Positions 17,729 through 26,967 of a DNA stretch of 36,873 nucleotides are shown here, one piece after another. Source of the DNA: Bacteroidales bacterium (lineage in GTDB: Bacteria; Bacteroidota; Bacteroidia; Bacteroidales; Muribaculaceae); the NCBI GenBank assembly GCA_022768005.1, contig JALEMF010000061.1:1-36873 (forward strand), given 5' to 3'. Both the position numbers and the translations under genes were made by a program. The notes beneath the pieces were generated by a model. The model was not told where the DNA came from. It worked only from the letters and a program-made list of their open reading frames with translations, and searched no databases. Each line of letters starts with the position of its first letter. Position 1 is the first letter of the stretch.

Positions 17729-20512
17729 TTAATACCAAGTCACACCATTTGATGTAGATGAGCGTTTGTCGTATTTGAGGTCGCTGAGGAGTGACGACTT
17801 GACGGCTATACTGAAGTTATATGACTTGTAAGGACCTACAGGTACGAAACTTGCTCGCATAGCAAAGCAGTGCAGGTCACGAGATATGTTACAGTTCATA
17901 TATGCAAGTTTATGAGTATCAAAGTTATAACTTGCAGAGAAACCGAAAGTCCAGTTTTTTGTAGGACGGATATTACCGGAGAAACTTAAGTTCTGCGTTA
18001 TCCTACCCTTATACTCTAATTTTTTCTTATCAAATTCGCCGTAACTATAGTTTACGGAATAGTTTACGGACAGGCTCCATGGTACACTCCACTTCATGTA
18101 TCCGTCTTCACCCATATCAGTCCCCTCTTCTTCCTTTTTAGCACCCGGGCGACTTAAATGTCCGTCTTCCTCATTGTCAGAGTTGGCATTATTATTGTTT
18201 TGAGCATTCTTATTCTTGTTATCGTCCTTATTTTTCTTCTTAAAAGTATCGTTGTTAAACGTGTACGAGAAAGATGTACCGGTGCTTGAAAGACGTCCGA
18301 TACCCTTTCCGCATTTCCAGCGCGGAATGTTTACCCTTACAGGGTTACCGTATTCGTTAAGTTGATAAGTATATACGTCCCAAGTAGCTGCAAGGCTGAG
18401 GTTGAAACTCTTGGTGAGACGCAATAAAAGTGATGTATTGATATTACTCCAATTCAATGAGTCGGCAGCAAAGTTATAACTCTGCGACACCGTAAAGTTT
18501 TCAATTAGTGACACTTTCTTTTCTCCGATAGAATCATTATCGGACTTAACTTTCATTTCGACATTATTAGCCAAAGATACGGATACCATACCGGTTTTTC
18601 CTTCACCCGGCACGCCGTAAAGGGAATTTGGGAAGAGAGAGTATTTACGTGTCTGTTGGTTACCGTTTACATCAGTATAATTGTACTGACCATAGTACCC
18701 GAAAAATGAAGAACTGAAGTCCGGCGAACCACTGAATGATATGGTAGGAGTCAATACGTGGCGTATCATCTTCACCTTATCACCGAGGAATGGAAGTGGC
18801 TTAAAGAAACCGTAAATCTTTGTATCAAGTGAAAGCGATGCATTAAAATCCCATACGTTGTAAAAACTGTAAGTGGTATCACATATTTCAGCAGCCGCAG
18901 CAGGGTCCCAGTCGCGTCTTACCTTACGAGTATACATTCGGTCCGTAAACGAAATAGACGGGGTAAGATTTATATACTTAAACGCATTGAAAGTCGCAGA
19001 AATAGGGATAGAATGTTTCATAGCGTTTCTCCAGTCCTTGATAAGACTCTTTTGGAAAAACTCATCTTGCTTGGCAGTAAGCGAGTTTTGCAACTGTCCT
19101 GAATAAGAAAGACGAATTTTTTCGTACCACTTTTCGTCACCCACAGCCTTTTTTCTCTTGAATGGATAAGTTTGTGACATTGTCAATGTCACGTTAGGAA
19201 AAGAAACGGTAAGCGTAGAGTCCTGAGTACGCTGAGCGATATTCAAGTTCGTGGAAAGAGACCACTTGGAGCGCGGAAAGCGATAAGTCATATTGATAGT
19301 AGAACTCTTAGTGCTTTCAGTGAAGTTACTGTTGTAGTAACTGTTAAGGTCGTTACGCGAATATCCGCTCGTCATATAGTTGACACTCGCCGACAATGTC
19401 ATATTAGGATTCGCTTTGGAGTCCTGAGAGTGTGACCATATCACCTGGAAGTTTTTCTGCTTGGAATAGTCTGCCTGTCCTTTATCACCGTAAATAGTGG
19501 TAAGAAAACTGATATCGAAATTACCGGAGTATTTATAACGTTTTGTGTAAGAAGACGTTGCTTTCAATCCCCACGAACCTTTCGTGTAAATTTCTCCGGT
19601 GAGCGCAAGGTCCATATTGTCATTTATGGCAAAATAATATCCGCCGTCACGAAGATAGAATCCCCTGTTATAATCATCACCGAATGTAGGCACCAAAATA
19701 CCTGATGAATATTTTTCCGAGAACGGGAAGTAACCGAACGGCACTGCTATCGGCAAAGGTAATCCTGCAAGAACGAGGTATGCCGGACCTGTCACCACAT
19801 TTTTCTTAGGCTTGACTTTAGCCGTGGTAAGTTGGAAATAGAAGTGAGGGTGTTCGTGGTCATCACAAGTGGTGTATCTGCCATTTTTCATATAATAGTA
19901 GTCATCTTCAGTTTTTTTTGTGTAACCGCCTGTAAGATAACCTTCTCCCTGTTGAGTTATAACGTCTGTGATGTATGCACGCTTGGTCTTGAAGTTATAG
20001 CTCATAGTCTTGGTCTCGTACGAAGAACCGCCTTGTTCAAATACAGGCTTGCCCTGGAGTTCACCCACAGAGTCCGGACGACCGACAGCGTACACCGTCT
20101 TATCCCTCATATCCACCTCAATCTGAGCCGCTTCGAGCTTTAAGTCACCATAATTCACCTTACCGTCACCGTACATCAACGCTTTGTTTCTGCCTAAAAG
20201 AATAAGCGAGTCCGAAGTATTGATAGTGATAACATTGTCAATATCAACTTTTTCACGACGAATACGGGACTTACGAGGTACGGTGTCACGCTGGGCTAAC
20301 GCAGAATCTTTGATAACATTTTTAACGCTGTCAACAAGCACTCCCAAAGAATCTGAAATACTTGCGGTGTCAACAGCAATAGAATCGCTAACAACCTCTA
20401 AATCAAGATCATCATCTTGCTCAGTAACAGCGACAGCACCCCTTGACGCAAAAGTGATTGCGCTGACACATAATATTATAATAGGAATTATATAGCGTTG
20501 AGAAGTTCTCAA
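17729..20512 (-). CDS. LptD-like outer-membrane LPS assembly protein (TTG start proposed)
   Basis: A protein of about 927 residues with a signal peptide, an OstA/LptA-like N-terminal domain (SLILLGRNKALMYGDGKVNYG...), then a long beta-rich stretch with alternating aromatic residues typical of a large barrel, as in the Bacteroidota LptD_2 group. An Asn/Lys/Asp-rich low-complexity loop lies near residue 775. It would insert LPS in the outer leaflet; lpxK in the same window serves the same pathway. No in-frame ATG occurs before the signal peptide. A TTG at 20542 lies inside the predicted -7 element, so I prefer the TTG at 20512, which gives a clean signal peptide beginning RTSQRYIIPIIILCV. The start is uncertain, the family call firm. 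Confidence 0.85.
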   Translation of the reverse strand: MRTSQRYIIPIIILCVSAITFASRGAVAVTEQDDDLDLEVVSDSIAVDTASISDSLGVLVDSVKNVIKDSALAQRDTVPRKSRIRREKVDIDNVITINTSDSLILLGRNKALMYGDGKVNYGDLKLEAAQIEVDMRDKTVYAVGRPDSVGELQGKPVFEQGGSSYETKTMSYNFKTKRAYITDVITQQGEGYLTGGYTKKTEDDYYYMKNGRYTTCDDHEHPHFYFQLTTAKVKPKKNVVTGPAYLVLAGLPLPIAVPFGYFPFSEKYSSGILVPTFGDDYNRGFYLRDGGYYFAINDNMDLALTGEIYTKGSWGLKATSSYTKRYKYSGNFDISFLTTIYGDKGQADYSKQKNFQVIWSHSQDSKANPNMTLSASVNYMTSGYSRNDLNSYYNSNFTESTKSSTINMTYRFPRSKWSLSTNLNIAQRTQDSTLTVSFPNVTLTMSQTYPFKRKKAVGDEKWYEKIRLSYSGQLQNSLTAKQDEFFQKSLIKDWRNAMKHSIPISATFNAFKYINLTPSISFTDRMYTRKVRRDWDPAAAAEICDTTYSFYNVWDFNASLSLDTKIYGFFKPLPFLGDKVKMIRHVLTPTISFSGSPDFSSSFFGYYGQYNYTDVNGNQQTRKYSLFPNSLYGVPGEGKTGMVSVSLANNVEMKVKSDNDSIGEKKVSLIENFTVSQSYNFAADSLNWSNINTSLLLRLTKSFNLSLAATWDVYTYQLNEYGNPVRVNIPRWKCGKGIGRLSSTGTSFSYTFNNDTFKKKNKDDNKNKNAQNNNNANSDNEEDGHLSRPGAKKEEEGTDMGEDGYMKWSVPWSLSVNYSVNYSYGEFDKKKLEYKGRITQNLSFSGNIRPTKNWTFGFSASYNFDTHKLAYMNCNISRDLHCFAMRASFVPVGPYKSYNFSIAVKSSLLSDLKYDKRSSTSNGVTWY

Positions 20513-20539
20513 AATATCTTTCAGTTTTCTTTTGAGGTG

Positions 20540-20570
20540 CAAATTTAGGCAAAATATGTGAAAAGTGAAA
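20540..20570 (-). promoter_or_regulatory. Predicted promoter of the lptD-like gene
   Basis: TAAATTTG (20540-20547, minus strand) fits TAnnTTTG, with TTTC, a 3-of-4 match to TTTG, at 20567-20570 after a 19-bp spacer. It overlaps the most upstream in-frame start codon. Confidence 0.55.
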
Positions 20571-20634
20571 GCGTTAGAATGTTATTTAACACACGATTTG
20601 TATGAAACAATGTATTCCTTAACAAAAAAATAAC

Positions 20635-20642
20635 TAACTTTG
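20635..20642 (+). promoter_or_regulatory. Predicted promoter (-7) of prfA-pyrF
   Basis: TAACTTTG, ending 40 bp before the prfA ATG. The -33 site is weak. With the lptD-like promoter it makes a divergent pair within about 100 bp. Confidence 0.6.
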
Positions 20643-20682
20643 TACTACTATTAAGAATTTTGAACAAAATATCACCAATTAA

Positions 20683-21792
20683 ATGGCAGAAAACTCATTA
20701 CTCTCGCGCCTGGAAGGAATTGAGGCTCGATTTGCAGAGGTCAGCACGCTTATCACAGACCCTGACGTAATCAGCGATATGAAAAGATACGTAAAACTTA
20801 CCAAGGAATACAAAGACCTTGAAAAACTTACGCAGGCTACTCGAAAATACAAAAATCTATTGGATAATATCCAAGAAGCCAAGTCAATACTTGACACTGA
20901 AAGCGATGATGATATGCGTTCGATGGCTAAGGAACAACTTGACGAAGCAAGTGCGGAACTTCCTGCTCTTGAGGAAAATATAAAACTTCTCCTTATCCCT
21001 GCCGACCCTGAAGATGCAAAAAATGCAATCGTTGAAATCCGTGGCGGTACGGGAGGCGATGAGGCAGCAATATTTGCAGGCGACCTTTTCAAGATGTACT
21101 CAAAATACTGCGAATCAAAAGGTTGGAGCATTGCAGTGACAAGCTTTAACGAAGGCACTGCCGGCGGATACAAGGAAATTGTTTTTGCCGTGACAGGTGA
21201 TAACGTTTACGGTACACTTAAATACGAAAGTGGTGTACACCGTGTGCAACGCGTTCCGGCTACCGAAACTCAAGGACGTGTACACACCTCGGCTGCCACT
21301 GTCGCCGTTCTTCCTGAGGCTGAAGAATTCGATGTGGAAATCAATGAAGGCGAAATCAAGTGGGATACGTTCCGAAGTGGCGGTGCAGGCGGACAAAACG
21401 TGAATAAGGTGGAATCCGGCGTTCGACTCAGATATATGTGGAAAAATCCAAACACAGGTGTTACGGAGGAAATTCTTATAGAATGTACCGAGACTCGTGA
21501 CCAACCTAAAAACAAGGAACGCGCACTCTCTCGTCTCCGCACTTTCATCTACGACAAAGAACATCAAAAATACATCGATGATATTGCGTCACGACGCAAG
21601 ACGATGGTTTCAACCGGTGACCGTTCCGCTAAAATCCGTACTTATAATTATCCGCAAGGACGTATTACGGACCACCGCATAAATTACACCATATACAACC
21701 TGCAGGCATTTATGGACGGTGATATTCAAGACTGTATTGACCACCTCATCATTGCTGAAAATGCTGAAAAGCTTAAGGAATCCGAACTATAA
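20683..21792 (+). CDS. prfA: Peptide chain release factor 1
   Basis: Reads UAA and UAG and triggers peptide release. The 369 residues fit class I factors. The codon-reading tripeptide PAT (in RVPATETQGR) marks RF1; RF2 would have SPF. The catalytic GGQ is in SGGAGGQNVNKVES. The helical N-terminal domain and the TYNYPQGRITDHRI block are complete. Unlike many bacteria, no prmC (the GGQ glutamine methylase) lies next to it here. pyrF starts 21 bp after its stop. Confidence 0.97.
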   Translation: MAENSLLSRLEGIEARFAEVSTLITDPDVISDMKRYVKLTKEYKDLEKLTQATRKYKNLLDNIQEAKSILDTESDDDMRSMAKEQLDEASAELPALEENIKLLLIPADPEDAKNAIVEIRGGTGGDEAAIFAGDLFKMYSKYCESKGWSIAVTSFNEGTAGGYKEIVFAVTGDNVYGTLKYESGVHRVQRVPATETQGRVHTSAATVAVLPEAEEFDVEINEGEIKWDTFRSGGAGGQNVNKVESGVRLRYMWKNPNTGVTEEILIECTETRDQPKNKERALSRLRTFIYDKEHQKYIDDIASRRKTMVSTGDRSAKIRTYNYPQGRITDHRINYTIYNLQAFMDGDIQDCIDHLIIAENAEKLKESEL

Positions 21793-21813
21793 TCCATTTT
21801 TCAACAATACAAT

Positions 21814-22644
21814 ATGACACGACAGCAAATAATTGAAAATATCCGTAAAAAGCAGTCGTTCCTTTGCGTGGGACTTGACACGGATATTAAGAAAATTCCT
21901 TCTCACCTACTTCAATGTGATGACCCTGTTTTTGAATTTAACAAAGCAATTATTGACGCTACCGCGGAATATTGCATCGCATACAAGCCGAATATCGCTT
22001 TTTACGAAAGCAACGGTATATGTGGTTGGCAAGCACTTGAAAAGACCATAAAATACATTCAGCAGAACTATCCTGACCAACTAATTATCGCTGATGCCAA
22101 GCGCGGTGATATCGGAAACACTTCAGCAATGTACGCTCGGACATTTTTCGAGCATCTTAACGTTGATGCTGTGACAGTTGCGCCATATATGGGCGAAGAC
22201 AGTGTCAGCCCTTTTCTCGGATACGCAGGAAAATGGGTAATACTATTGGCATTAACATCTAATAAGGGCAGCAAAGATTTCCAATTAATCACAAACGCTG
22301 AAGGCACTCCGCTATATAAAACCGTCATTTGCAAATCCTCGGAATGGGCTAACGATGATGAATTGATGTACGTTGTAGGTGCTACTCAAGGCGAACTTTT
22401 CAAAGAAATCCGCAGTGAAGCTCCGAACCACTTTCTCCTTGTCCCCGGCGTAGGAGCGCAGGGAGGCAGCCTTGAAGAAGTATGCAAATACGGTATGACA
22501 GAAGATTGCGGACTGATAGTAAATTCGTCTCGCGGCATAATATATGCATCTCAGGACACTGATTTTGCCCGAGTTGCTGCACATAAAGCACAGGAATTAC
22601 AGCAGCAAATGGCAAAGTTATTACCTGCAGGATTAAAAAAATAA
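21814..22644 (+). CDS. pyrF: Orotidine 5'-phosphate decarboxylase, subfamily 2
   Basis: Last step of UMP synthesis. The 276-residue length and the [13 protein letters not shown] motif (catalytic Lys96 between two Asp) mark the longer subfamily 2 enzyme. Also seen are the N-terminal [20 protein letters not shown] and the phosphate-gripping [10 protein letters not shown] and NSSRGI. Cotranscribed with prfA; an A/T-rich dyad that could end the transcript follows at 22658. Confidence 0.97.
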   Translation: MTRQQIIENIRKKQSFLCVGLDTDIKKIPSHLLQCDDPVFEFNKAIIDATAEYCIAYKPNIAFYESNGICGWQALEKTIKYIQQNYPDQLIIADAKRGDIGNTSAMYARTFFEHLNVDAVTVAPYMGEDSVSPFLGYAGKWVILLALTSNKGSKDFQLITNAEGTPLYKTVICKSSEWANDDELMYVVGATQGELFKEIRSEAPNHFLLVPGVGAQGGSLEEVCKYGMTEDCGLIVNSSRGIIYASQDTDFARVAAHKAQELQQQMAKLLPAGLKK

Positions 22645-22657
22645 TCCATAACGCTCT

Positions 22658-22684
22658 AATTAACGAAAAAATTCGTTAATTTTG
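22658..22684 (+). promoter_or_regulatory. Dyad overlapping the predicted pgk -7 element
   Basis: Arms AATTAACGAA (22658-22667) and TTCGTTAATT (22672-22681) are perfectly complementary around AAAA. The right arm overlaps TAATTTTG (22677-22684), a match to TAnnTTTG that would drive pgk with a leader of about 95 nt. The dyad may be an operator for pgk, a terminator for pyrF, or both. Confidence 0.5.
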
Positions 22685-22687
22685 CAA

Positions 22688-22784
22688 CGAAATTCTACGG
22701 GATACGAAGAACCGATTCTGACGATTTCGTAGTATCCTAAAATACAAAAGATTACACATAACAAATCCATAAAATAATACAATT
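22688..22784 (+). promoter_or_regulatory. Structured 5' leader of pgk
   Basis: GGATACGAA (22700-22708) can pair with TTCGTAGTATCC (22726-22737), leaving a 3-nt bulge and a 17-nt loop. An unstructured A-rich stretch runs to the ATG. No known riboswitch is recognised. Confidence 0.35.
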
Positions 22785-24038
22785 ATGACAATTGACAATT
22801 TCAACTTTTCCGGTAAAAAGGCGATTGTACGTGTTGACTTCAACGTTCCATTGGACGAAAACGGTCACATCACAGATGACACACGTATCCGTGGCGCACT
22901 TCCAACATTGAAAAAAATTCTTGCTGACGGTGGCGCACTTATCGTAATGTCACACATGGGTAAGCCAAAAGGTAAAGTAAATCCAAAACTTTCTTTGTCA
23001 CAAATCAAAGATGCTGTAGCAACAGCACTTGGCACTGAAGTAAAATTCGCACCTGACTGTGCAAAAGCAGCAGACGCAGCAGCCGCACTTAAGCCGGGCG
23101 AAGTACTTCTCCTTGAAAACCTTCGTTTCTATCCTGAAGAAGAAGGCAAACCTGTAGGTATTGACAAAGAAGATCCTGCATACGATGCAGCAAAGAAGGA
23201 AATGAAAGAACGTCAAAAAGAATTTGCAAAAACACTTGCAAGTTACGCAGACGTATATGTAAACGACGCATTCGGTACTGCACACCGTCGTCACGCATCT
23301 ACAGCAGTTATCGCTGACTTCTTCGATGCAGACCACAAAATGCTCGGTTACCTTATGGAAAAAGAAGTAAACGCTGTAGATAACATTCTCAGCAACATTC
23401 GTCGTCCGTTCACTGCTATCATGGGTGGTTCAAAAGTATCTACTAAAATCGGTATTATTGAAAACCTTATGGAAAAGGTTGATAACCTTATCCTCTGCGG
23501 TGGTATGACTTACACTTTCGCTAAAGCACAAGGCGGTAAAGTAGGTAAATCAATCTGCGAAGACGATAAACTTGACCTTGCACTTGATATCATCGCTAAA
23601 GCTAAAGCAAAAGGCGTTAACCTCGTTCTCGCTACTGACTGCGTTGCAGCTGATGATTTCAAAAACGATGCAAACACTCAAATCTGCTCAGTAAAAGATA
23701 TTCCTGAAGGTTGGGAAGGTCTTGACATCGGTCCTGACACAATGAAACTTTTCGCAGAAGCTATCAAAGGCGCCAAGACTATCCTCTGGAACGGTCCTGC
23801 AGGCGTATTTGAATTCGACAACTTCGCTAAAGGTTCTCGCGCTGTAGCAGACGCTATCGTAGAAGCAACTGCAAACGGTGCATTCTCACTCGTAGGTGGT
23901 GGTGACTCTGTAGCATGCGTAAACAAGTTCGGTCTTGCAGACAAAGTATCTTACGTTTCTACAGGTGGTGGTGCTCTTCTTGAAGCTATTGAAGGAAAAG
24001 TACTTCCTGGTATCGCTGCTATCCGTGGTGACAAATAA
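22785..24038 (+). CDS. pgk: Phosphoglycerate kinase
   Basis: Transfers phosphate from 1,3-bisphosphoglycerate to ADP in glycolysis. The 417-residue protein has the N-terminal substrate domain ([36 protein letters not shown]) and the nucleotide domain ([27 protein letters not shown] and the closing STGGGALLE). Codon use is strongly biased to GCA, CGT and GAA, as in the r-protein genes here, consistent with high expression. Single-gene transcript with its own promoter and terminator. Confidence 0.98.
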   Translation: MTIDNFNFSGKKAIVRVDFNVPLDENGHITDDTRIRGALPTLKKILADGGALIVMSHMGKPKGKVNPKLSLSQIKDAVATALGTEVKFAPDCAKAADAAAALKPGEVLLLENLRFYPEEEGKPVGIDKEDPAYDAAKKEMKERQKEFAKTLASYADVYVNDAFGTAHRRHASTAVIADFFDADHKMLGYLMEKEVNAVDNILSNIRRPFTAIMGGSKVSTKIGIIENLMEKVDNLILCGGMTYTFAKAQGGKVGKSICEDDKLDLALDIIAKAKAKGVNLVLATDCVAADDFKNDANTQICSVKDIPEGWEGLDIGPDTMKLFAEAIKGAKTILWNGPAGVFEFDNFAKGSRAVADAIVEATANGAFSLVGGGDSVACVNKFGLADKVSYVSTGGGALLEAIEGKVLPGIAAIRGDK

Positions 24039-24068
24039 TTGACTTTAAGTTTGTAAACAGTAAATATC

Positions 24069-24106
24069 AAAAAAACAGTGTTGCATATCTTGCAGCACTG
24101 TTTTTT
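24069..24106 (+). terminator. Strong Rho-independent terminator after pgk
   Basis: A stem of about 16 bp: A-run, CAGTG and TGCA (24070-24085) pair with TGCA, CACTG and T-run (24091-24106) through one G-U pair, with a 5-nt loop. Six T residues end the right arm. The matching A-run on the left makes it usable from the minus strand too. Confidence 0.9.
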
Positions 24107-24156
24107 ATATCTAAAGGAAACGTTATCTCAGACTCGCCTTACACGTCATAGTTGTC

Positions 24157-24693
24157 CTAAAAATCACAGACCACCATATCCACCGGCACATCATGCACTT
24201 CCGGCTCAAAGTCATCTATAACTTGAAAAGAGTAGCAAACACCAATCTTAAAAGCATTGACACCGGCAAGTAATCTGTCATAGTAGCCCTTGCCACGCCC
24301 TACTCTGTTTCCTCGCTTATCAAAAGCAACAGCCGGTACTATCACCAAGTCCGGTACTTCCGGAGATACAACGTCCTCACCCGCAGGCTCGCTGATATTA
24401 AAAGCACCAGTTTGCAACGTATTTTTATCGTACTTTAGAATCTCAAGGTCATCACCTTTTACTCGAGGCAAATAAATATTTTTCACTTTACTCCATCTCT
24501 CAAGCATATCCACCGTAGGTAACTCGTCAGGCAGAGAATAATATAGCAGTATATTCTGCGCAGAACGAAATTGCTGCAACTGTTCTATTTTCTCAATCAC
24601 TGCAAATTCAGATGCTACTTTTTGCTCGGCAGTCAAAGTCCTTTTAATAGCCTTGATACTGCTTCGCACAGCCTTTTTGTCCATAATTATCAT
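24157..24693 (-). CDS. 5-formyltetrahydrofolate cyclo-ligase
   Basis: ATP-dependent conversion of 5-formyl-THF to 5,10-methenyl-THF, salvaging a folate side product (YgfA/MTHFS family). The 178 residues include an N-terminal basic helix (KKAVRSSIKAIKR), the LLYYSLPDELPT region, LVIVPAVAFDKRGNRVGRGKGYYDRLL with the P-loop-like GRGKGYYD, and a short C-terminus. The ATG at 24693 overlaps the TAA of the upstream protease gene (TAATG), favouring it over the Met three codons later. Confidence 0.93.
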   Translation of the reverse strand: MIIMDKKAVRSSIKAIKRTLTAEQKVASEFAVIEKIEQLQQFRSAQNILLYYSLPDELPTVDMLERWSKVKNIYLPRVKGDDLEILKYDKNTLQTGAFNISEPAGEDVVSPEVPDLVIVPAVAFDKRGNRVGRGKGYYDRLLAGVNAFKIGVCYSFQVIDDFEPEVHDVPVDMVVCDF

Positions 24694-26303
24694 TAAGGAT
24701 TTTCCAAAGGGAAATCAGCCTTACCGGTTTCCACTTCATTTACAGCTTTCAAGATAGCGGAATCATCTTTATTTACAATCTCGAAATATGCTTCCATACT
24801 CTTAGCATCACGGGCAATGAGAGCCTTGATTTGAGTCAAAATCAACTTTTGAGACTGGCGGATATAATACCATCTTGGCGGAATTCCGTTTTGCTTTGCA
24901 TAATTAGCGAAAGAACGAATAAGGAGTTCATCACTCGGAAGTAACTTGAGAGGATTATCCAAACCTTTCAGTTGGTCACGGTTCAAGTCGCAGTATTCAA
25001 AAGCAAACTTCTGCAAAAGACCTGAGTTCACGACACTTAGGTAGTAGTTAGTAATACCAGTTGTGTCAAACGGAACAAATATATCAGGATTAATACCACC
25101 GCCACCGTAAACCGTTCTGCCGTGAACAGTGGTGTATTTATCCTTAGTGTTAAGTTTCACGGAATCAGCCTCAAAAGCCTCACCGTGATTATATCTTTCA
25201 ACAATATCATTCTGATAGTTTGCAGCATCAGTATAGTCTTTCTGAATACATCTTCCTGCAGGCGTATAGTATCTGGCAATCGTCAAGCGGATAGCACTGC
25301 TGTCCGGCAACTCTGCCTGACGTTGAATAAGTCCTTTACCGAATGAACGACGACCGATGATAAGTCCTCGGTCATTATCCTGAATGGCACCGGCAAAGAT
25401 TTCACTTGAACTTGCAGAATATTCATCTTGAAGCACTACAACTTTTGCGTTCTTGAATGAACCTGAGCCATCAGCGAAGTATGAACGATCATTTTTGCCT
25501 CCTCTACCACGCTGAGCCACAATAAGCTGTCCGTCTTCAAGGAATTCATTAGCCATAAGCACAGCCATTTCCATAAATCCGCCGACATTGCCGCGAAGGT
25601 CAATAATATAAGTATCCGCTCCCTCCTGTGAAAGTTTCAGGAGAGCGGAGAAAAATTCATCGTAAGTAGTTTTACCAAAGCGTTTTACCCTAATATATCC
25701 GATATGTTTATTGTACATATATGCAGCATCAATCATATACACAGGGATAGCACCGCGAGTGACTTCAAAATTAAGAATCTTCTTGGAATTATTGCGACGT
25801 ATTCCCAGGTTAACGCGAGTACCTTCATCACCTTTGAGCAATTTGAATACTTTTTCATTAGTAATACCTATTCCGGCAACATTCTCACCGTCAACACTCA
25901 CAATCCTGTCACCTGCCAGAATACCAACTTTTTCAGACGGTCCGCCGGAAACAGCTTCAATGATTGTAATAGTGTCATTAGCAATCATAAATTGCACACC
26001 GATACCGCTGAAAGAGCCTTCAAGTTCTTCATTCACCCCTTGAAGTTCACTCTTGGGAATATACACGGAGTGTGGGTCAAGATTAGCAAGTAGGTCAGGG
26101 AGAGAAACCTCGATAAGCGAGTCAAGATTAACATTATCAACGTACTCGTTATCAATAAGATTAAGTATAGCACCGAGCTTCTGAGTAGAAGTGCTGATAC
26201 CTTTGTTTTGGTTAAGAGAGTTACCGAACCAAATACCCCCGGCAAAGGCAAGTGCTATTACAAGCGGTAAAATAGCACGATAAACACCATTATTCTTATT
26301 CAT
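24693..26303 (-). CDS. S41-family C-terminal processing protease
   Basis: CtpA/Prc-type serine protease of 536 residues from the ATG at 26303. One N-terminal hydrophobic segment (about 9-27) exports or anchors it in the periplasm. A PDZ domain (about 95-180) precedes the S41 core with YIIDLRGNVGG (232-242), catalytic Ser298 in EYSASSSE and Lys323 in SFGKG; the 25-residue spacing matches Prc. It trims C-termini of envelope proteins or cell-wall enzymes. A TTG four codons upstream (26315) overlaps the deaminase stop but is less likely. Middle gene of the deaminase-protease-FCL unit. Confidence 0.95.
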   Translation of the reverse strand: MNKNNGVYRAILPLVIALAFAGGIWFGNSLNQNKGISTSTQKLGAILNLIDNEYVDNVNLDSLIEVSLPDLLANLDPHSVYIPKSELQGVNEELEGSFSGIGVQFMIANDTITIIEAVSGGPSEKVGILAGDRIVSVDGENVAGIGITNEKVFKLLKGDEGTRVNLGIRRNNSKKILNFEVTRGAIPVYMIDAAYMYNKHIGYIRVKRFGKTTYDEFFSALLKLSQEGADTYIIDLRGNVGGFMEMAVLMANEFLEDGQLIVAQRGRGGKNDRSYFADGSGSFKNAKVVVLQDEYSASSSEIFAGAIQDNDRGLIIGRRSFGKGLIQRQAELPDSSAIRLTIARYYTPAGRCIQKDYTDAANYQNDIVERYNHGEAFEADSVKLNTKDKYTTVHGRTVYGGGGINPDIFVPFDTTGITNYYLSVVNSGLLQKFAFEYCDLNRDQLKGLDNPLKLLPSDELLIRSFANYAKQNGIPPRWYYIRQSQKLILTQIKALIARDAKSMEAYFEIVNKDDSAILKAVNEVETGKADFPLENP

Positions 26304-26311
26304 TATATAAT

Positions 26312-26752
26312 TCAAATATTACTTTCAATATCTTCAATATGTACACATTCCACTCCGGCACGATTCAATAAATCAATACCGTCACATATACGGTACAGTT
26401 CATTGAAAACCACACGGCGGATTCCGGATTGAATTATAAGTTTGGCACACTCTACACACGGCGATGCTGTAACGTACAGCGTAGCACCGTCACTTGAATT
26501 ATTACTTCTTGCGACTTTTGTTATAGCATTCGCCTCGGCATGAAGGACGTACGGCTTGGTATGCCCGTCATCATCTTCACAAACATTTTCAAAGCCGGAG
26601 GGCGTGCCATTATATCCATCAGAAATAATCATTCCGTCTTTCACTATAATTGCACCTACTTTACGGCGTACACAGTACGAATTTTCAGACCATATCCTCG
26701 CCATTCTCAAGTAGCGACGATCAAGCAACGCCTGTTTATGTATCTGCTCCAT
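26312..26752 (-). CDS. dCMP/CMP deaminase family zinc enzyme (ComEB-like)
   Basis: Deaminates dCMP to dUMP for thymidylate synthesis. From the ATG at 26752 it is 146 residues, the usual size. Zinc ligands are in HAEANAI (His, with the catalytic Glu) and SPCVECA (two Cys). YNGTPSGFENVCED is the substrate-pocket loop found in dCMP deaminases. An upstream in-frame ATG at 26821 is rejected because the predicted promoter (26785-26792) lies downstream of it. Heads the unit with the S41 protease and the cyclo-ligase; both thymidylate precursor and folate supply fit that grouping. Confidence 0.94.
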   Translation of the reverse strand: MEQIHKQALLDRRYLRMARIWSENSYCVRRKVGAIIVKDGMIISDGYNGTPSGFENVCEDDDGHTKPYVLHAEANAITKVARSNNSSDGATLYVTASPCVECAKLIIQSGIRRVVFNELYRICDGIDLLNRAGVECVHIEDIESNI

Positions 26753-26784
26753 ATTCAAAATTAACGTTAATGTTTTGAGCGCCC

Positions 26785-26792
26785 CAAAGTTA
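26785..26792 (-). promoter_or_regulatory. Predicted promoter (-7) of the dCMP deaminase operon
   Basis: TAACTTTG on the minus strand, ending 32 bp before the ATG at 26752. The -33 position falls inside the dyad at 26809-26827 and has no TTTG. A 12-bp palindrome (ATTAACGTTAAT, 26760-26771) lies in the leader. Confidence 0.6.
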
Positions 26793-26808
26793 CAAATAAT
26801 TTCGTAAA

Positions 26809-26827
26809 TACTGTATAACATACAGTA
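26809..26827. promoter_or_regulatory. 19-bp dyad, possible operator
   Basis: Arms TACTGTAT (26809-26816) and ATACAGTA (26820-26827) are perfect inverted repeats around AAC. It lies between divergent dCMP deaminase and sppA promoters and covers the deaminase -33 region. It resembles an SOS box (CTGT...ACAG) but with 7 rather than 8 bases between the half sites. Confidence 0.45.
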
Positions 26828-26861
26828 AATATTACCCGTTTTGTAAAAATATTAAAATTAA

Positions 26862-26893
26862 TTTGCACCGCTAAATAATTAGGTGTAACTTTG
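26862..26893 (+). promoter_or_regulatory. Promoter of sppA-lpxK
   Basis: TTTG (26862-26865) and TAACTTTG (26886-26893) are spaced by 20 bp, a full consensus match. A leader of about 70 nt follows, with a small GTGTT/AACAC hairpin (26903-26914). Confidence 0.8.
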
Positions 26894-26967
26894 TAAAGTT
26901 CCGTGTTGTAACACATTTTTAACAAAATAAATACGATTTAAATCAATTCATAAACGAATTTATCAAA

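Noticed and set aside
26753..26821. Longer N-terminus for the dCMP deaminase
   Set aside because: It would span the predicted promoter, and family members start at the chosen Met.
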